This document shows positions 1 through 6,123 of a DNA stretch of 47,692 bases, in pieces. Numbering within the stretch: the first letter of the stretch is position 1; every line of letters starts with the position of its first letter. The stretch covers positions 1-47,692 of the forward strand of contig NZ_JAWMWH010000004.1 of the NCBI RefSeq assembly GCF_037546185.1. Direction: 5' to 3'. A program made the translations under genes and the position numbers. This DNA comes from Nicoliella lavandulae. Its GTDB lineage: Bacteria; Bacillota; Bacilli; Lactobacillales; Lactobacillaceae. The notes beneath the pieces are model-generated. The model was not told the origin of the DNA and ran no database searches. It saw only the letters and a program-made list of their open reading frames with translations.

Positions 1-32
1 GGTTTACAGCTATAATAAAGTCATAAATAAAA

Positions 33-62
33 AAGACGCCCTGATAGCCGTCAGGACGTCTT
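33..62 (-). terminator. Terminator of the toxin mRNA
   Basis: The stem pairs AAGACG-CCTGA with TCAGG-CGTCTT around a short loop. On the minus strand it is followed by a T-rich run (29-36), which fits the end of the toxin transcript. On the plus strand no T run follows, so it should not stop the convergent RNA. Confidence 0.65.
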
Positions 63-115
63 GATCAGCAAGCTGCTTCAAAGGCAGTGACTCATTGGAA
101 TTTAACAGAAATTAA

Positions 116-157
116 TCCGCCCACTCAAACCATGTCAAAAGTTCGGGGCGGTTTTTT
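116..157 (+). terminator. Terminator of the antisense RNA
   Basis: CCGCCC and GGGCGG arms enclose a loop of about 24 nt and are followed by TTTTTT on the plus strand, immediately before the toxin stop codon on the other strand. Confidence 0.6.
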
Positions 158-158
158 G

Positions 159-245
159 TTACTTTTTTTTATTGATGTATTCCAGCAATGCAAGTAAAAA
201 CATGCCGAACGTAAACATCAACATAAGTGCTTGATAAACACTCAT
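159..245 (-). CDS. Putative holin-like toxin (type I toxin, 28 aa)
   Basis: The 28-residue peptide starts MSVYQALMLMFTFG, continues with a hydrophobic stretch and ends in a basic NKKK tail. This is the pattern of the short putative holin-like toxins (Hol_Tox) of Firmicutes: one membrane span from about residue 5 to 22 and a charged C-terminus. Such toxins damage the membrane when translated and are restrained by an antisense RNA. The only clear ribosome site (GGAGGTGG, about 294-301) lies some 50 nt upstream. It sits in front of a GTG-started overlapping frame that ends inside the toxin frame, so translation may be coupled or delayed. A convergent antisense transcript overlaps the 3' side. 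Expected role: plasmid maintenance by post-segregational killing. Confidence 0.7.
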   Translation of the reverse strand: MSVYQALMLMFTFGMFLLALLEYINKKK

Positions 246-350
246 CGTAACTGGTACGCAATCCTTTCGAAGATTTTTTATGATGCACAGCACCACCTCC
301 TAAGAAAATTGCGAGCCACCGCCCTCAAAACTTCTTACTAACCATTTTAA

Positions 351-379
351 ATTATATCATACATAATGATGAGAGCTAA
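351..379 (-). promoter_or_regulatory. Possible promoter of the toxin mRNA
   Basis: On the minus strand a perfect TATAAT (351-356) lies 17 bp downstream of TTAGCT (374-379), a weak -35. Transcription from here would give a leader of about 100 nt before the toxin start and a message ending near position 28. Confidence 0.4.
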
Positions 380-387
380 TGCGCACT

Positions 388-539
388 TATAATTTACCTC
401 TTAGTAAAAATGCTGTTAAAACAAGTGAATATAAAACTGATAACAAAACCTTAATCGCCATCACCACCATAAGTGGGGATGTAGACAAAAGACACATGCT
501 AATAACTTCTCCCCCATGCCAAAAGGCATGGGCTTTTTT
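388..539 (+). promoter_or_regulatory. Leader ending in a terminator-like hairpin before the next gene
   Basis: A TATAAT at 388-393 (no good -35) could start a leader of about 140 nt. The leader ends in a perfect 8-bp hairpin CCCATGCC-aaaa-GGCATGGG (513-532) followed by six T (534-539), and the ribosome site of the next gene comes 19 nt later. A GGGGA at about 475 could pair with TCCCC at about 510 as a competing fold. This looks like an attenuator. A 66-codon open frame across the leader (379-579) runs through the hairpin and is not called as a gene. Confidence 0.45.
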
Positions 540-575
540 GATTGTAATGATAAAAATAAAAGGAGACGTGATATT

Positions 576-998
576 ATGAATTATTCAAAAAATTTAAAAG
601 TATTTATCAAGAAACTCAAGAAAGACGCCGATAAACTACCCAGCGATCCATTTGATTTAAGCGCCTACCCTGAACTTAACGAGTGCTTAGATGAATCTTT
701 GAATGAGCAGTTCAAGGTTCGTGACGTGGTCTGCACCGGTCAAACCCCCGATGAACTAATCAGTGAACTTAGATCGGATGCCACCACCCCGCTAGAACAA
801 CTGATTTTAACACAGATAGCGCCAATTTTAGCCAAAGCAAGTAGTGACTATCACGGTCATATCTATTACGTCAAAGATTGGCTCATCGATGAGGTGCTAA
901 ACAATGGGACTGAACTAAACATCTACTATTCGTATCTTAGCAACTCTTTCATCAGCAACGCCCTTGAAGACAACGTAGCAAGGGCGGTGGAAGCATGA
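576..998 (+). CDS. Hypothetical acidic protein (140 aa)
   Basis: I do not recognise this family. The start is ATG 576 because AAAGGAG (559-565) lies exactly 10 nt before it; an upstream in-frame ATG at 516 sits inside the terminator hairpin and is unlikely. The N-terminus is basic (KKLKKDADK), and the rest is rich in D and E without a signal peptide or membrane span. Its stop overlaps the start of the next gene in ATGA (995-998), so the two are translationally coupled. It sits just behind a terminator-like leader, which suggests conditional expression. Base composition is richer in GC than the IS-laden part of the plasmid. Confidence 0.6.
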   Translation: MNYSKNLKVFIKKLKKDADKLPSDPFDLSAYPELNECLDESLNEQFKVRDVVCTGQTPDELISELRSDATTPLEQLILTQIAPILAKASSDYHGHIYYVKDWLIDEVLNNGTELNIYYSYLSNSFISNALEDNVARAVEA

Positions 999-1195
999 AA
1001 CTAGAAGAGTATCTAAAAACATGCGCATCAGATGGATGTGATATTAAATTATTGGATCAAAACTTCGGACACGATCAAACGTGGCGGGCCCTGTGTGAGC
1101 GGCTTGATCTACACGACAGCGGACAGCGCTTAGACGCGTTATATGAAGCCTTAGACGCAGCCTATGCCAGAGGCCGACCAAGATGCGTTCACTGA
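995..1195 (+). CDS. Hypothetical protein, probably the N-terminal part of a frameshifted ORF (66 aa)
   Basis: The start overlaps the preceding stop (ATGA), a hallmark of translational coupling. The product is acidic with several Cys and no recognisable domain. The last residues (RGRPRCVH) look like out-of-frame sequence. The +1 frame continues with protein-like codons to a stop at 1338-1340, and removing one T at 1163 would join the two parts into about 114 residues. Either one base was gained or two overlapping short genes exist. The same reading occurs in both unit copies. Confidence 0.45.
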   Translation: MKLEEYLKTCASDGCDIKLLDQNFGHDQTWRALCERLDLHDSGQRLDALYEALDAAYARGRPRCVH

Positions 1196-1340
1196 CTGCC
1201 ATAACAGCATCCAAAGTGTAATCTTAGATCGGCGCCGATATGAGCATGAAGTATATTACGCCAATGATTGCCCCGATTTAGGTGTATGGACTAATCGTGA
1301 TCTGTTAGGCGTATTGGATATGATACATGCAGGATTTTAA
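1164..1340 (+). CDS. Hypothetical ORF, likely C-terminal part of the preceding frame (58 aa)
   Basis: This reads from ATG 1164 to TAA 1338 as a 58-residue protein beginning MPEADQDAFTDC and ending DMIHAGF. It overlaps the previous ORF by 32 nt in another frame and has no convincing ribosome site of its own. Codon use looks genuinely coding and it ends just before a strong terminator, so it is probably the displaced C-terminal half of the gene starting at 995. Confidence 0.45.
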   Translation: MPEADQDAFTDCHNSIQSVILDRRRYEHEVYYANDCPDLGVWTNRDLLGVLDMIHAGF

Positions 1341-1347
1341 AAGAGGA

Positions 1348-1381
1348 GCCCGTAACCAATGATGGTTGCGGGCCTTTTTTT
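1348..1381 (+). terminator. Rho-independent terminator
   Basis: GCCCGTAACCA and TGGTTGCGGGC pair over 11 bp (one G-T) around ATGA, followed by CTTTTTTT. It closes the 576-1340 operon. Confidence 0.85.
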
Positions 1382-1388
1382 CAACACG

Positions 1389-1546
1389 TATAGGGATGAA
1401 CTATAACCAATGGGGCCCCTTAAACCCATAACATCAAGGGGTTAGGCCCCCGTTACAGAATAGCCCTATATGGGGTAGGTGCCCCGTGATGCATCGGTTA
1501 TGAATCACATCTAAATCCCACCCAAGTGGGGTGGGATTTAGTTTTT
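1389..1546 (+). promoter_or_regulatory. Highly structured noncoding leader with terminal 13-bp terminator
   Basis: Nested pairing is visible by eye. An outer stem TATAGGG (1389-1395)/CCCTATA (1464-1470) encloses TAAC plus GGGGCC (1404-1417) pairing GGCCCC plus GTTA (1445-1455), and inside that AACCC (1423-1427)/GGGTT (1439-1443). Next come GGGG/CCCC (1472-1485) and GTGAT/ATCAC (1486-1508). Last is a perfect 13-bp stem CTAAATCCCACCC (1511-1523)/GGGTGGGATTTAG (1529-1541) followed by TTTTT. The downstream gene begins within 30 nt, leaving no room for a full promoter. This resembles a riboswitch or attenuator leader of a class I do not recognise; a DNA-level role is also possible. Confidence 0.55.
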
Positions 1547-1564
1547 GACTAATATAAAAGGAGA

Positions 1565-1999
1565 GTGATTCATATCTTAATTGATAACCGCATTTTTAAC
1601 GAACTTGAGTACTATTACCCATCTGGTACCCACTATCCCATCATTCCAGGCGATGAACGCATTGATGAAGTCATTGAAACCCTCATCCGTAAACTTAATC
1701 CTAAAGAAACGGACGAAGACGATGGGTTCTATCAAGCACGCATTGACGACGAGTTAGCCTCTGATCCACTGCTCGGCATCATTGACCCCGACAGCTTGCT
1801 GTATGCCGGTCTGATGGACTGGCAGAAACACACAGGTAAAAAACTGCCCATCTTTCACATTAGGGAGCCCCTTGACGTAGTATGTTTCTTAACCCATGAC
1901 ACCAATGCTGATGTGGTCGATATGGATCTATTAGACTCTAATGGATCTGGAGCTGTTAAGAAAGACTTTCTAACATTTTTAAACCAGATAAGTGATTAA
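1565..1999 (+). CDS. Hypothetical acidic protein (about 142-144 aa) with an unusual start
   Basis: I do not recognise this family. The product is strongly acidic (D/E greatly exceed K/R), soluble, and ends FLNQISD. The first usable start is GTG 1565, but it lies one base after AAAAGGAG (1556-1563), too close for normal initiation. The codon at the ideal 10-nt spacing is ATC 1574, exactly where the gene at 576 has ATG behind the same AAAGGAG. So either ATC is used or the start has been damaged. Both this gene and the one at 576 sit directly behind terminator hairpins. The high acidity would fit a protein that mimics DNA, but that is only a guess. Confidence 0.55.
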   Translation: MIHILIDNRIFNELEYYYPSGTHYPIIPGDERIDEVIETLIRKLNPKETDEDDGFYQARIDDELASDPLLGIIDPDSLLYAGLMDWQKHTGKKLPIFHIREPLDVVCFLTHDTNADVVDMDLLDSNGSGAVKKDFLTFLNQISD

Positions 2000-2014
2000 G
2001 CTAATTTTTAATAC

Positions 2015-2040
2015 GCCCTGCTATGCAGGGCCTTTTTTTT
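2015..2040 (+). terminator. Rho-independent terminator
   Basis: A perfect 7-bp stem GCCCTGC-tat-GCAGGGC is followed by CTTTTTTTT. It ends the 1565 gene and lies between it and the converging repA. Confidence 0.9.
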
Positions 2041-2135
2041 ATTTATTTTGCTTTGTTTTTATCACCAGCATGTTAGCTATAGTCATATCGTGATGTTCTT
2101 TACAAACCTCCGTATGACAGGCTAATAATGCACTA

Positions 2136-3107
2136 TTAGCAATTCCTACGCTGATATTCTGCTTGATCTTGACGTACTTCCGCTCTTAGCTTTTCAATCT
2201 TAGTAATGATACGCTTTTTCTCTTCCGGATCCACTTCCTCTACAATATCGTGACCGTATTTCTCGCGATCTTTCATCCATTGGGGGCGTAAATCTTTGTG
2301 CGGTTGTTTAGATTCTGCTTCTGGTTTCTCAAGTTCGTCTTTAACTAGGCCAAAGGCTTCTAAGAAGAAAGTCTTCAAGCAAGACATGATATAAGCCAGT
2401 TCATTACGCTTATTGCGCGCGTATGAAAACACATGCATCAGTCTAGCACCTAAATTAACTTGAATATTTTCATTGCGTTCATACTTAGTAAATGATTTAT
2501 TCTTAATTCCGTTGTTGTTAACAACAAAATGCTTAGCCTTGTGGATTAGTCCAACTAGCTTATAGGCTTGCTTTAAATCACCATCGGTATATTTAAGAAT
2601 GGCATCGATTGCTAATCCCGGTAACTTTGTCGAACCAATTACAGCATTTCTCCATTTTTCAATTGGCGTTTCTCTGGCGTCTTCTGTGTCACTTGTATAA
2701 ATCTTTGATTTATCACTCTGGTTTAAGTGACTATGATTAGGTGGCAAATTCTGCACTTTAGGACCTGCAGATTCTGCATCTACGTGCTGCACATTTTGCG
2801 CTTCTGGACGCTCAAATTTGGGCAAAAATAGCTTATCTGCACGGCTAAATTGCTTTTTCTTGATAATGTAGCCAAGTTTAACTAATTTGCGTAAAATAGC
2901 CCCTGTTTTGCGTATAGATACCTTTAATTTTTCAGCTAGTTCAGCTAGGGTATAAATCACGTAGTAATCATCGAGTTTGGCGTCAAAGAATTGTCTGTTG
3001 GTACGTGATGATTTCATCCGGTCACATAGTAGTGCGTACGCTACCACGTCATCGTTAGTTAGTTCCTTGTTATTGATTAGTTCTACGTCTGTCATAATGA
3101 ATTGCAT
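2136..3107 (-). CDS. repA: Replication initiator protein, RepA_N family (323 aa)
   Basis: The N-terminal part (about residues 20-90) has the signature of RepA_N initiators of low-GC Gram-positive theta plasmids. It shows a DRM block, a YVIYTLAELAEKLKVS helix-turn-helix core and a basic KLVKLGYIIKKK tail. RepA_N proteins bind an origin, often inside their own gene, and recruit the host replisome. The middle is hydrophilic and variable; the C-terminal third (about 170-250) is a helical region followed by a charged tail. The start at 3107 is chosen because an AGGGG element lies about 9 nt upstream. That element is part of a terminator-like hairpin, so copy number is likely set by attenuation (see 3110-3330). 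It is transcribed away from parA. Confidence 0.85.
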   Translation of the reverse strand: MQFIMTDVELINNKELTNDDVVAYALLCDRMKSSRTNRQFFDAKLDDYYVIYTLAELAEKLKVSIRKTGAILRKLVKLGYIIKKKQFSRADKLFLPKFERPEAQNVQHVDAESAGPKVQNLPPNHSHLNQSDKSKIYTSDTEDARETPIEKWRNAVIGSTKLPGLAIDAILKYTDGDLKQAYKLVGLIHKAKHFVVNNNGIKNKSFTKYERNENIQVNLGARLMHVFSYARNKRNELAYIMSCLKTFFLEAFGLVKDELEKPEAESKQPHKDLRPQWMKDREKYGHDIVEEVDPEEKKRIITKIEKLRAEVRQDQAEYQRRNC

Positions 3108-3109
3108 AT

Positions 3110-3144
3110 AAAAAACCCCTATTCTTTTCTATTCGAATTAGGGG
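3110..3144 (-). promoter_or_regulatory. Attenuator hairpin in the repA leader
   Basis: On the repA strand CCCCTA and TAGGGG pair (extended by GAA/TTC with one bulge) and are followed by TTTTTT, ending three bases before the repA ATG. The 3' arm also holds the AGGGG ribosome site. The 5' arm (3130-3142) is exactly complementary over 13 nt to an upstream leader segment (3240-3252), giving a competing antiterminator fold. Confidence 0.75.
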
Positions 3145-3148
3145 TGTC

Positions 3149-3177
3149 TTGATTTATGTACTATATAATTATATAAT
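3149..3177 (+). promoter_or_regulatory. Promoter of the repA countertranscript
   Basis: TTGATT (3149-3154), a 17-bp spacer and TATAAT (3172-3177): a near-consensus promoter pointing against repA. Confidence 0.75.
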
Positions 3178-3183
3178 TAAGGT

Positions 3184-3299
3184 ACACAAAACGATTTGGT
3201 AGCAGTTTCAGGACGCCAATCTCATCAACTGTTACCATTCCTAATTCGAATATTTTTTATCTGAAAGCCCGATGCTTAATTGCGTTGGGCTTTCTTTTT
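3184..3299 (+). ncRNA. Countertranscript RNA controlling repA
   Basis: Predicted from the strong promoter at 3149-3177 to an intrinsic terminator (AAAGCCC/GGGCTTT then CTTTTT, about 3265-3298), giving about 115 nt entirely complementary to the repA leader. It covers the 3240-3252 segment that would otherwise pair with the attenuator 5' arm. Binding should therefore favour the terminator and repress repA. This is the logic known from the pT181 and pIP501 plasmids; here it is inferred from sequence. Confidence 0.7.
3265..3298 (+). terminator. Terminator of the repA countertranscript
   Basis: AAAGCCC and GGGCTTT arms surround a 16-nt loop and are followed by CTTTTT on the plus strand only. Confidence 0.75.
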
Positions 3300-3301
3300 A
3301 C

Positions 3302-3330
3302 ATAATATATCATTAATCACTGTTTGTAAA
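3302..3330 (-). promoter_or_regulatory. repA promoter
   Basis: On the minus strand TTTACA (3325-3330), a 17-bp spacer and TATTAT (3302-3307). The transcript would start near 3296 and have a leader of about 190 nt that contains the antiterminator and attenuator segments. Confidence 0.65.
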
Positions 3331-3375
3331 TATTATATTTTTTAAAATCGTGATAAATTAGGCATTAGCTAATGA

Positions 3376-3545
3376 TACTATAATATTTTAATATCTTAAT
3401 GCTTTGATATTTAAGTACTTTGATATTATAATATTAAAGTACTTAAAGCTTCACTATCTATTAATACCTTTCAAATGGGGTTAATATAGTAATATTAAAA
3501 TATTATAATATTTTAATGTCTAAATGCATTGTAATATCAAATAAT
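3376..3545. repeat. AT-rich palindromic repeats upstream of parA (candidate centromere/operator)
   Basis: The region is almost pure A and T, with repeated TATAATATT and TTTGATAT units. A 32-bp imperfect palindrome has AAGTACTT arms (3413-3420 and 3437-3444). A second palindrome, ATTAAAATATTATAATATTT, lies at about 3505-3525. It sits directly before parA, where small ParA systems with a ribbon-helix-helix partner usually place the partition site and operator. Confidence 0.6.
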
Positions 3546-3567
3546 ATAAAAAATAGGAGGTGTCTGT

Positions 3568-4329
3568 ATGACAGCTAAAATTATTTCTTTTGCAAACCAA
3601 AAAGGTGGCGTTGGTAAGACAACGACAACTTTTGAAGTAGCGGAAAATTTATCTCAGCAATTTGATAAACGAGTTCTGATTATTGATTTAGATCCTCAAG
3701 CAAGTTTAACCAGCATAAAATATGATATGAGAAAGTTAATTTCGGAACATATGGATAATATGACTGATGTAATGATTGGTAAAGAGAGCATTCAAGATAT
3801 TATTATTAATTTAAAGGAAAATATGGATATTGCACCAACGACTTTACAATTATCTGACGCTGAATTAAATTTAGTTAACACAACATTACGGGAGTTAGTG
3901 TTATCTAAGAATATTAGTACCATTAAAGACGATTATGATTTTATCCTAATTGACTGCCCACCATCACGTGGGTTGCTAACGGTTAATGCCTTATCTGCAA
4001 GTGATTATGTACTGATTCCTGTTCAAGCAGAGTATCAATCTTTATTAGGAATGCAATTGCTTAAGAAAACAATTAGAGATGTTAAATCACAAATTAAACC
4101 TGATTTAAAGACGCTCGGATATGCCGTTACAATGATTACACCTACTAATCATGCTAAAGATGCAATTGAAAATATTGAACACGATAATTTAGATATTCTA
4201 GCTGAAATACCCCGGTCAGTTGATGTGGCTGATGCTTCTGTTGCTAATATGTCAACTTATGAATATAGAAAGAACAATAAAGCTGGTAAGGCATATTATG
4301 AATTATCTAAAAAAATAAACGAACTATGA
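3568..4329 (+). CDS. parA: ParA-type partition ATPase (253 aa)
   Basis: A Walker-type ATPase of the ParA/Soj family that segregates plasmid copies by dynamic binding to the nucleoid. The deviant Walker A motif KGGVGKTT is at residues 12-19, the A' motif (IIDLDPQAS) near residue 40 and a Walker B-like block (FILIDCPPSRG) near 130. At 253 residues it lacks the N-terminal helix-turn-helix of larger ParAs, so it is the small type Ib form. The start follows AGGAGG at a good distance. A ribbon-helix-helix gene follows 13 nt later in the same operon, and the repeats upstream are the likely partition site. Regulation is probably by the partner binding these repeats. Confidence 0.93.
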   Translation: MTAKIISFANQKGGVGKTTTTFEVAENLSQQFDKRVLIIDLDPQASLTSIKYDMRKLISEHMDNMTDVMIGKESIQDIIINLKENMDIAPTTLQLSDAELNLVNTTLRELVLSKNISTIKDDYDFILIDCPPSRGLLTVNALSASDYVLIPVQAEYQSLLGMQLLKKTIRDVKSQIKPDLKTLGYAVTMITPTNHAKDAIENIEHDNLDILAEIPRSVDVADASVANMSTYEYRKNNKAGKAYYELSKKINEL

Positions 4330-4342
4330 AAAGAGGCTAAAT

Positions 4343-4684
4343 ATGACTAATAAACGTAAATCATTTGGCAATGAAAATTTGAGCATGGATTCAGATTTAG
4401 ATCAGTTATTCAAAAATAAAGACCCAAAAGAGTCCAAAGAACCTAAAGAACATAAACTTAGATCATTTTCATCAATCAAAGATTATTATCTTAAAACTAA
4501 GGATTACAAACAATATACGATTTACTTACCACCTGAAATTCAAAGTAAATTAAAATCTAAAGCAATTGAAGATGATGAATCCGTAAGCGATGTTATTAAG
4601 GAATTAGTTATAAATCATTATTTATCTGATAAAGATATTAAAGACGCCTATGATAGGGGCTATAATCGAAGAAATTCAAATTAG
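4343..4684 (+). CDS. Ribbon-helix-helix partition partner (113 aa)
   Basis: The gene lies 13 nt after parA. The first half is charged and disordered (DPKESKEPKEHK). Residues about 55-95 read KQYTIYLPPEIQSKL followed by a helix pair (DDESVSDVIKELVI), the pattern of an Arc/MetJ-type ribbon-helix-helix DNA-binding domain. In small ParA systems such a protein binds the centromere, stimulates ParA and represses the operon. The flexible N-terminus would be the ParA-contacting part. AAGAGG precedes the ATG. The family assignment is from pattern only, so the symbol parB is not used. Confidence 0.75.
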   Translation: MTNKRKSFGNENLSMDSDLDQLFKNKDPKESKEPKEHKLRSFSSIKDYYLKTKDYKQYTIYLPPEIQSKLKSKAIEDDESVSDVIKELVINHYLSDKDIKDAYDRGYNRRNSN

Positions 4685-4825
4685 TTACTAATTTGAGTTT
4701 AATATTGCTAATCGTGACAGAGTTAAAAATAAATATGGGCTGTAGAAACTGTTCATAGGTTTGTATAGAGTCAAATTAATTTAATTGATTTAGTTTCTTT
4801 TGGTTATTCCTTCATCTATATTAAG

Positions 4826-4854
4826 AAGTCTTGATTTTATTCAGGTCTTTTTTT
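4826..4854 (+). terminator. Possible terminator after the partition operon
   Basis: AAGTCTTGA and TCAGGTCTT pair with one mismatch, followed by a run of seven T. The rest of 4685-4936 shows nothing else of note. Confidence 0.5.
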
Positions 4855-4936
4855 ATGTCTATTATAAAAGCATTGTGTTCAGGTTCATTATTTAACATGT
4901 ATAATAAAGTTACTATTAATTTAAGGAGTATTACTA

Positions 4937-5375
4937 ATGGATACGTTTAACGAATTGATCACCCAAATTAATGATAATATCAATAATCAACGTGATCGAG
5001 GCACTGCTTCTGAAAAAATGGTGGTGACTTACTTAAAGAATGAGATTTATAAGTGAAAATATAAAGATGTATGGATGCTAAATTAAGTACCTGATGAATT
5101 AGGTATTTCAAAAGTAAACACGGGTGTTGATATTGTGGCCTGTGATTTTGAAGGTAAATTAACAGCGGTGTAAGCTAAATTTTACAAAGGTAAAGTCGGT
5201 AAAAATGCGATTAACACATTTGTTGCTGAAACAAGTAAGAGTTACTATGCTTCAGGAATTATCGTTTCGACTACTGATGAATGGAACCGTAATGCTCAAG
5301 CAGCATTGAAGAACACTACTAAACCTTTCACCATCATCGGTTTAACCCAACTAAAACACGCTGATGATGTGCTTA
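4937..5375 (+). pseudogene. Remnant of a type ISP restriction-modification gene (LlaGI-like N-terminus)
   Basis: From ATG 4937 (AAGGAG upstream) one frame reads a recognisable protein through three in-frame stops: TGA 5054, TAA 5084 and TAA 5171. There is no frameshift. The readable parts include MDTFNELITQIN, TGVDIVACDFEG, AKFYKGKVGKNAINTF and GIIVSTTDEWNRNAQAAL, matching my recollection of the nuclease domain of LlaGI/LlaBIII. The Q of the QAK nuclease motif is one of the stops (CAA to TAA). The gene is cut off near 5375, where an IS3 remnant on the opposite strand begins; helicase and methylase parts are missing. It is non-functional. Confidence 0.7.
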
Positions 5376-5377
5376 TA

Positions 5378-5933
5378 ATTATTAATTTGATAAATGAGAA
5401 ACAACATATTGCGCTTGTGATTGTGTGAATTATTTCCTGAATTGCTTGCTTCCTCAGCACCTCATGGTGCTGAGCTTGTTTACTAGGTTGCCATTTTAAC
5501 CAGTCATAGTAAGTAGAGCTGGATATTTTTAAACTCCTTAGGATTTCAGAAATGCGATAACCTTTACGAAGGTGAAAATTAATAACCTCTAGCATTGATG
5601 ACCGTTGTTGATGATCTAATGCTTAGCAAAAATTATCGTAGCTGATTTTAAAATATCATTCTCCCGCTTTAAAACCATTAATTGTTTTTGTACATTTTTG
5701 ATGTCCCATTCGTTAAGAATTGATTAGTATTTCAACTTCGCGATACCAGCGAAGAATAGTTTGATAGTTAGGTCCATATTCATCCAAAAGAGCTTGAGCG
5801 TTAGCACCGTCCCTCATCATTTTGATAATTGATTCTTTAAATTCATTTGTATATTTTCTCGACATAAAAAAAGCTCCTTTGATTAAATTATACCGGATTT
5901 AAAAATTTTGTCCGGAATTTAATCATAGGAGCA
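5378..5933 (-). pseudogene. IS3-family remnant, left part (orfA and start of orfB), minus strand
   Basis: The IS end TGCTCCTATGATTAA (reverse complement at about 5919-5933) leads into an orfA reading MSRKYTNEFKESIIKMM, which stops after EILINS. Degenerate LKRENDILKSA-like leucine-zipper sequence follows, then an orfB start (MLEVINFHLRKGYRISEIL, SSSTYYDWLKW) that loses frame near 5430. The element breaks off at about 5378 into the restriction-gene remnant. It is inactive, and its end is almost the same as that of the remnant at 7169-7374 in inverted orientation. Confidence 0.75.
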
Positions 5934-5981
5934 TAATTGAAATCAAATTAGAATGAATGTTTAAGAAAATTTATGCCATTA

Positions 5982-5994
5982 CTTGACATAGGAG
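5982..5994. mobile_element. Solo fragment of an IS right end
   Basis: CTTGACATAGGAG matches the right-end sequence of the 1,179-bp IS (TTGACATAGGAGCA) but lacks the last bases. It is probably a scar of an older insertion. Confidence 0.35.
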
Positions 5995-6035
5995 AAAACA
6001 AGAAGATAAAACTAAGTTTTATCAGACAAATACTT

Positions 6036-6063
6036 TTTACGTAATTAAATTTAATGCTATACT
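6036..6063 (+). promoter_or_regulatory. Promoter of the secreted-protein gene
   Basis: TTTACG (6036-6041), a 16-bp spacer and TATACT (6058-6063) with an extended TGC before the -10. The ribosome site GGAGG is at 6108-6112. Confidence 0.6.
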
Positions 6064-6123
6064 TAGTAAGTATGAATTATGAATAAAAATATTGTATGGA
6101 TTTTATTGGAGGAATAACTTATT

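Larger units (their letters stand above)
23..157 (+). ncRNA. Candidate antisense antitoxin RNA of the type I toxin module
   Basis: The predicted RNA is about 135 nt and converges on the toxin gene. Its promoter is TTGATT, 17 bp, TATAAT. The -10 lies at 11-16, and the -35 lies at the end of the unit (23834-23839 and 47680-47685), so the whole promoter is visible only across the junction at 23834-23862. The RNA would contain the hairpin at 33-62 and end at a CCGCCC/GGGCGG hairpin followed by six T at 116-157. That end is next to the toxin stop codon, so the RNA would pair with the toxin mRNA 3' untranslated region. The promoter and terminators are seen; the antitoxin role is inferred from type I systems. 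Confidence 0.6.

Noticed and set aside
379..579. 66-codon ORF before the gene at 576
   Set aside because: It runs through a terminator hairpin and has only a weak GAGAG-like ribosome site; better explained as an untranslated leader.
388..1999. Idea that hairpin-led genes at 576 and 1574 are leading-region anti-defence genes driven by single-strand promoters
   Set aside because: The oriT candidate lies several kilobases away with the relaxase and other genes between, so the position does not fit a leading region; kept only as attenuator-type leaders.
2041..2135. Tiny minus-strand ORF after repA (MTIANMLVIK...) behind a GGAGG
   Set aside because: The ribosome site is too far from the ATG and the peptide is only about 15 codons; no support beyond chance.
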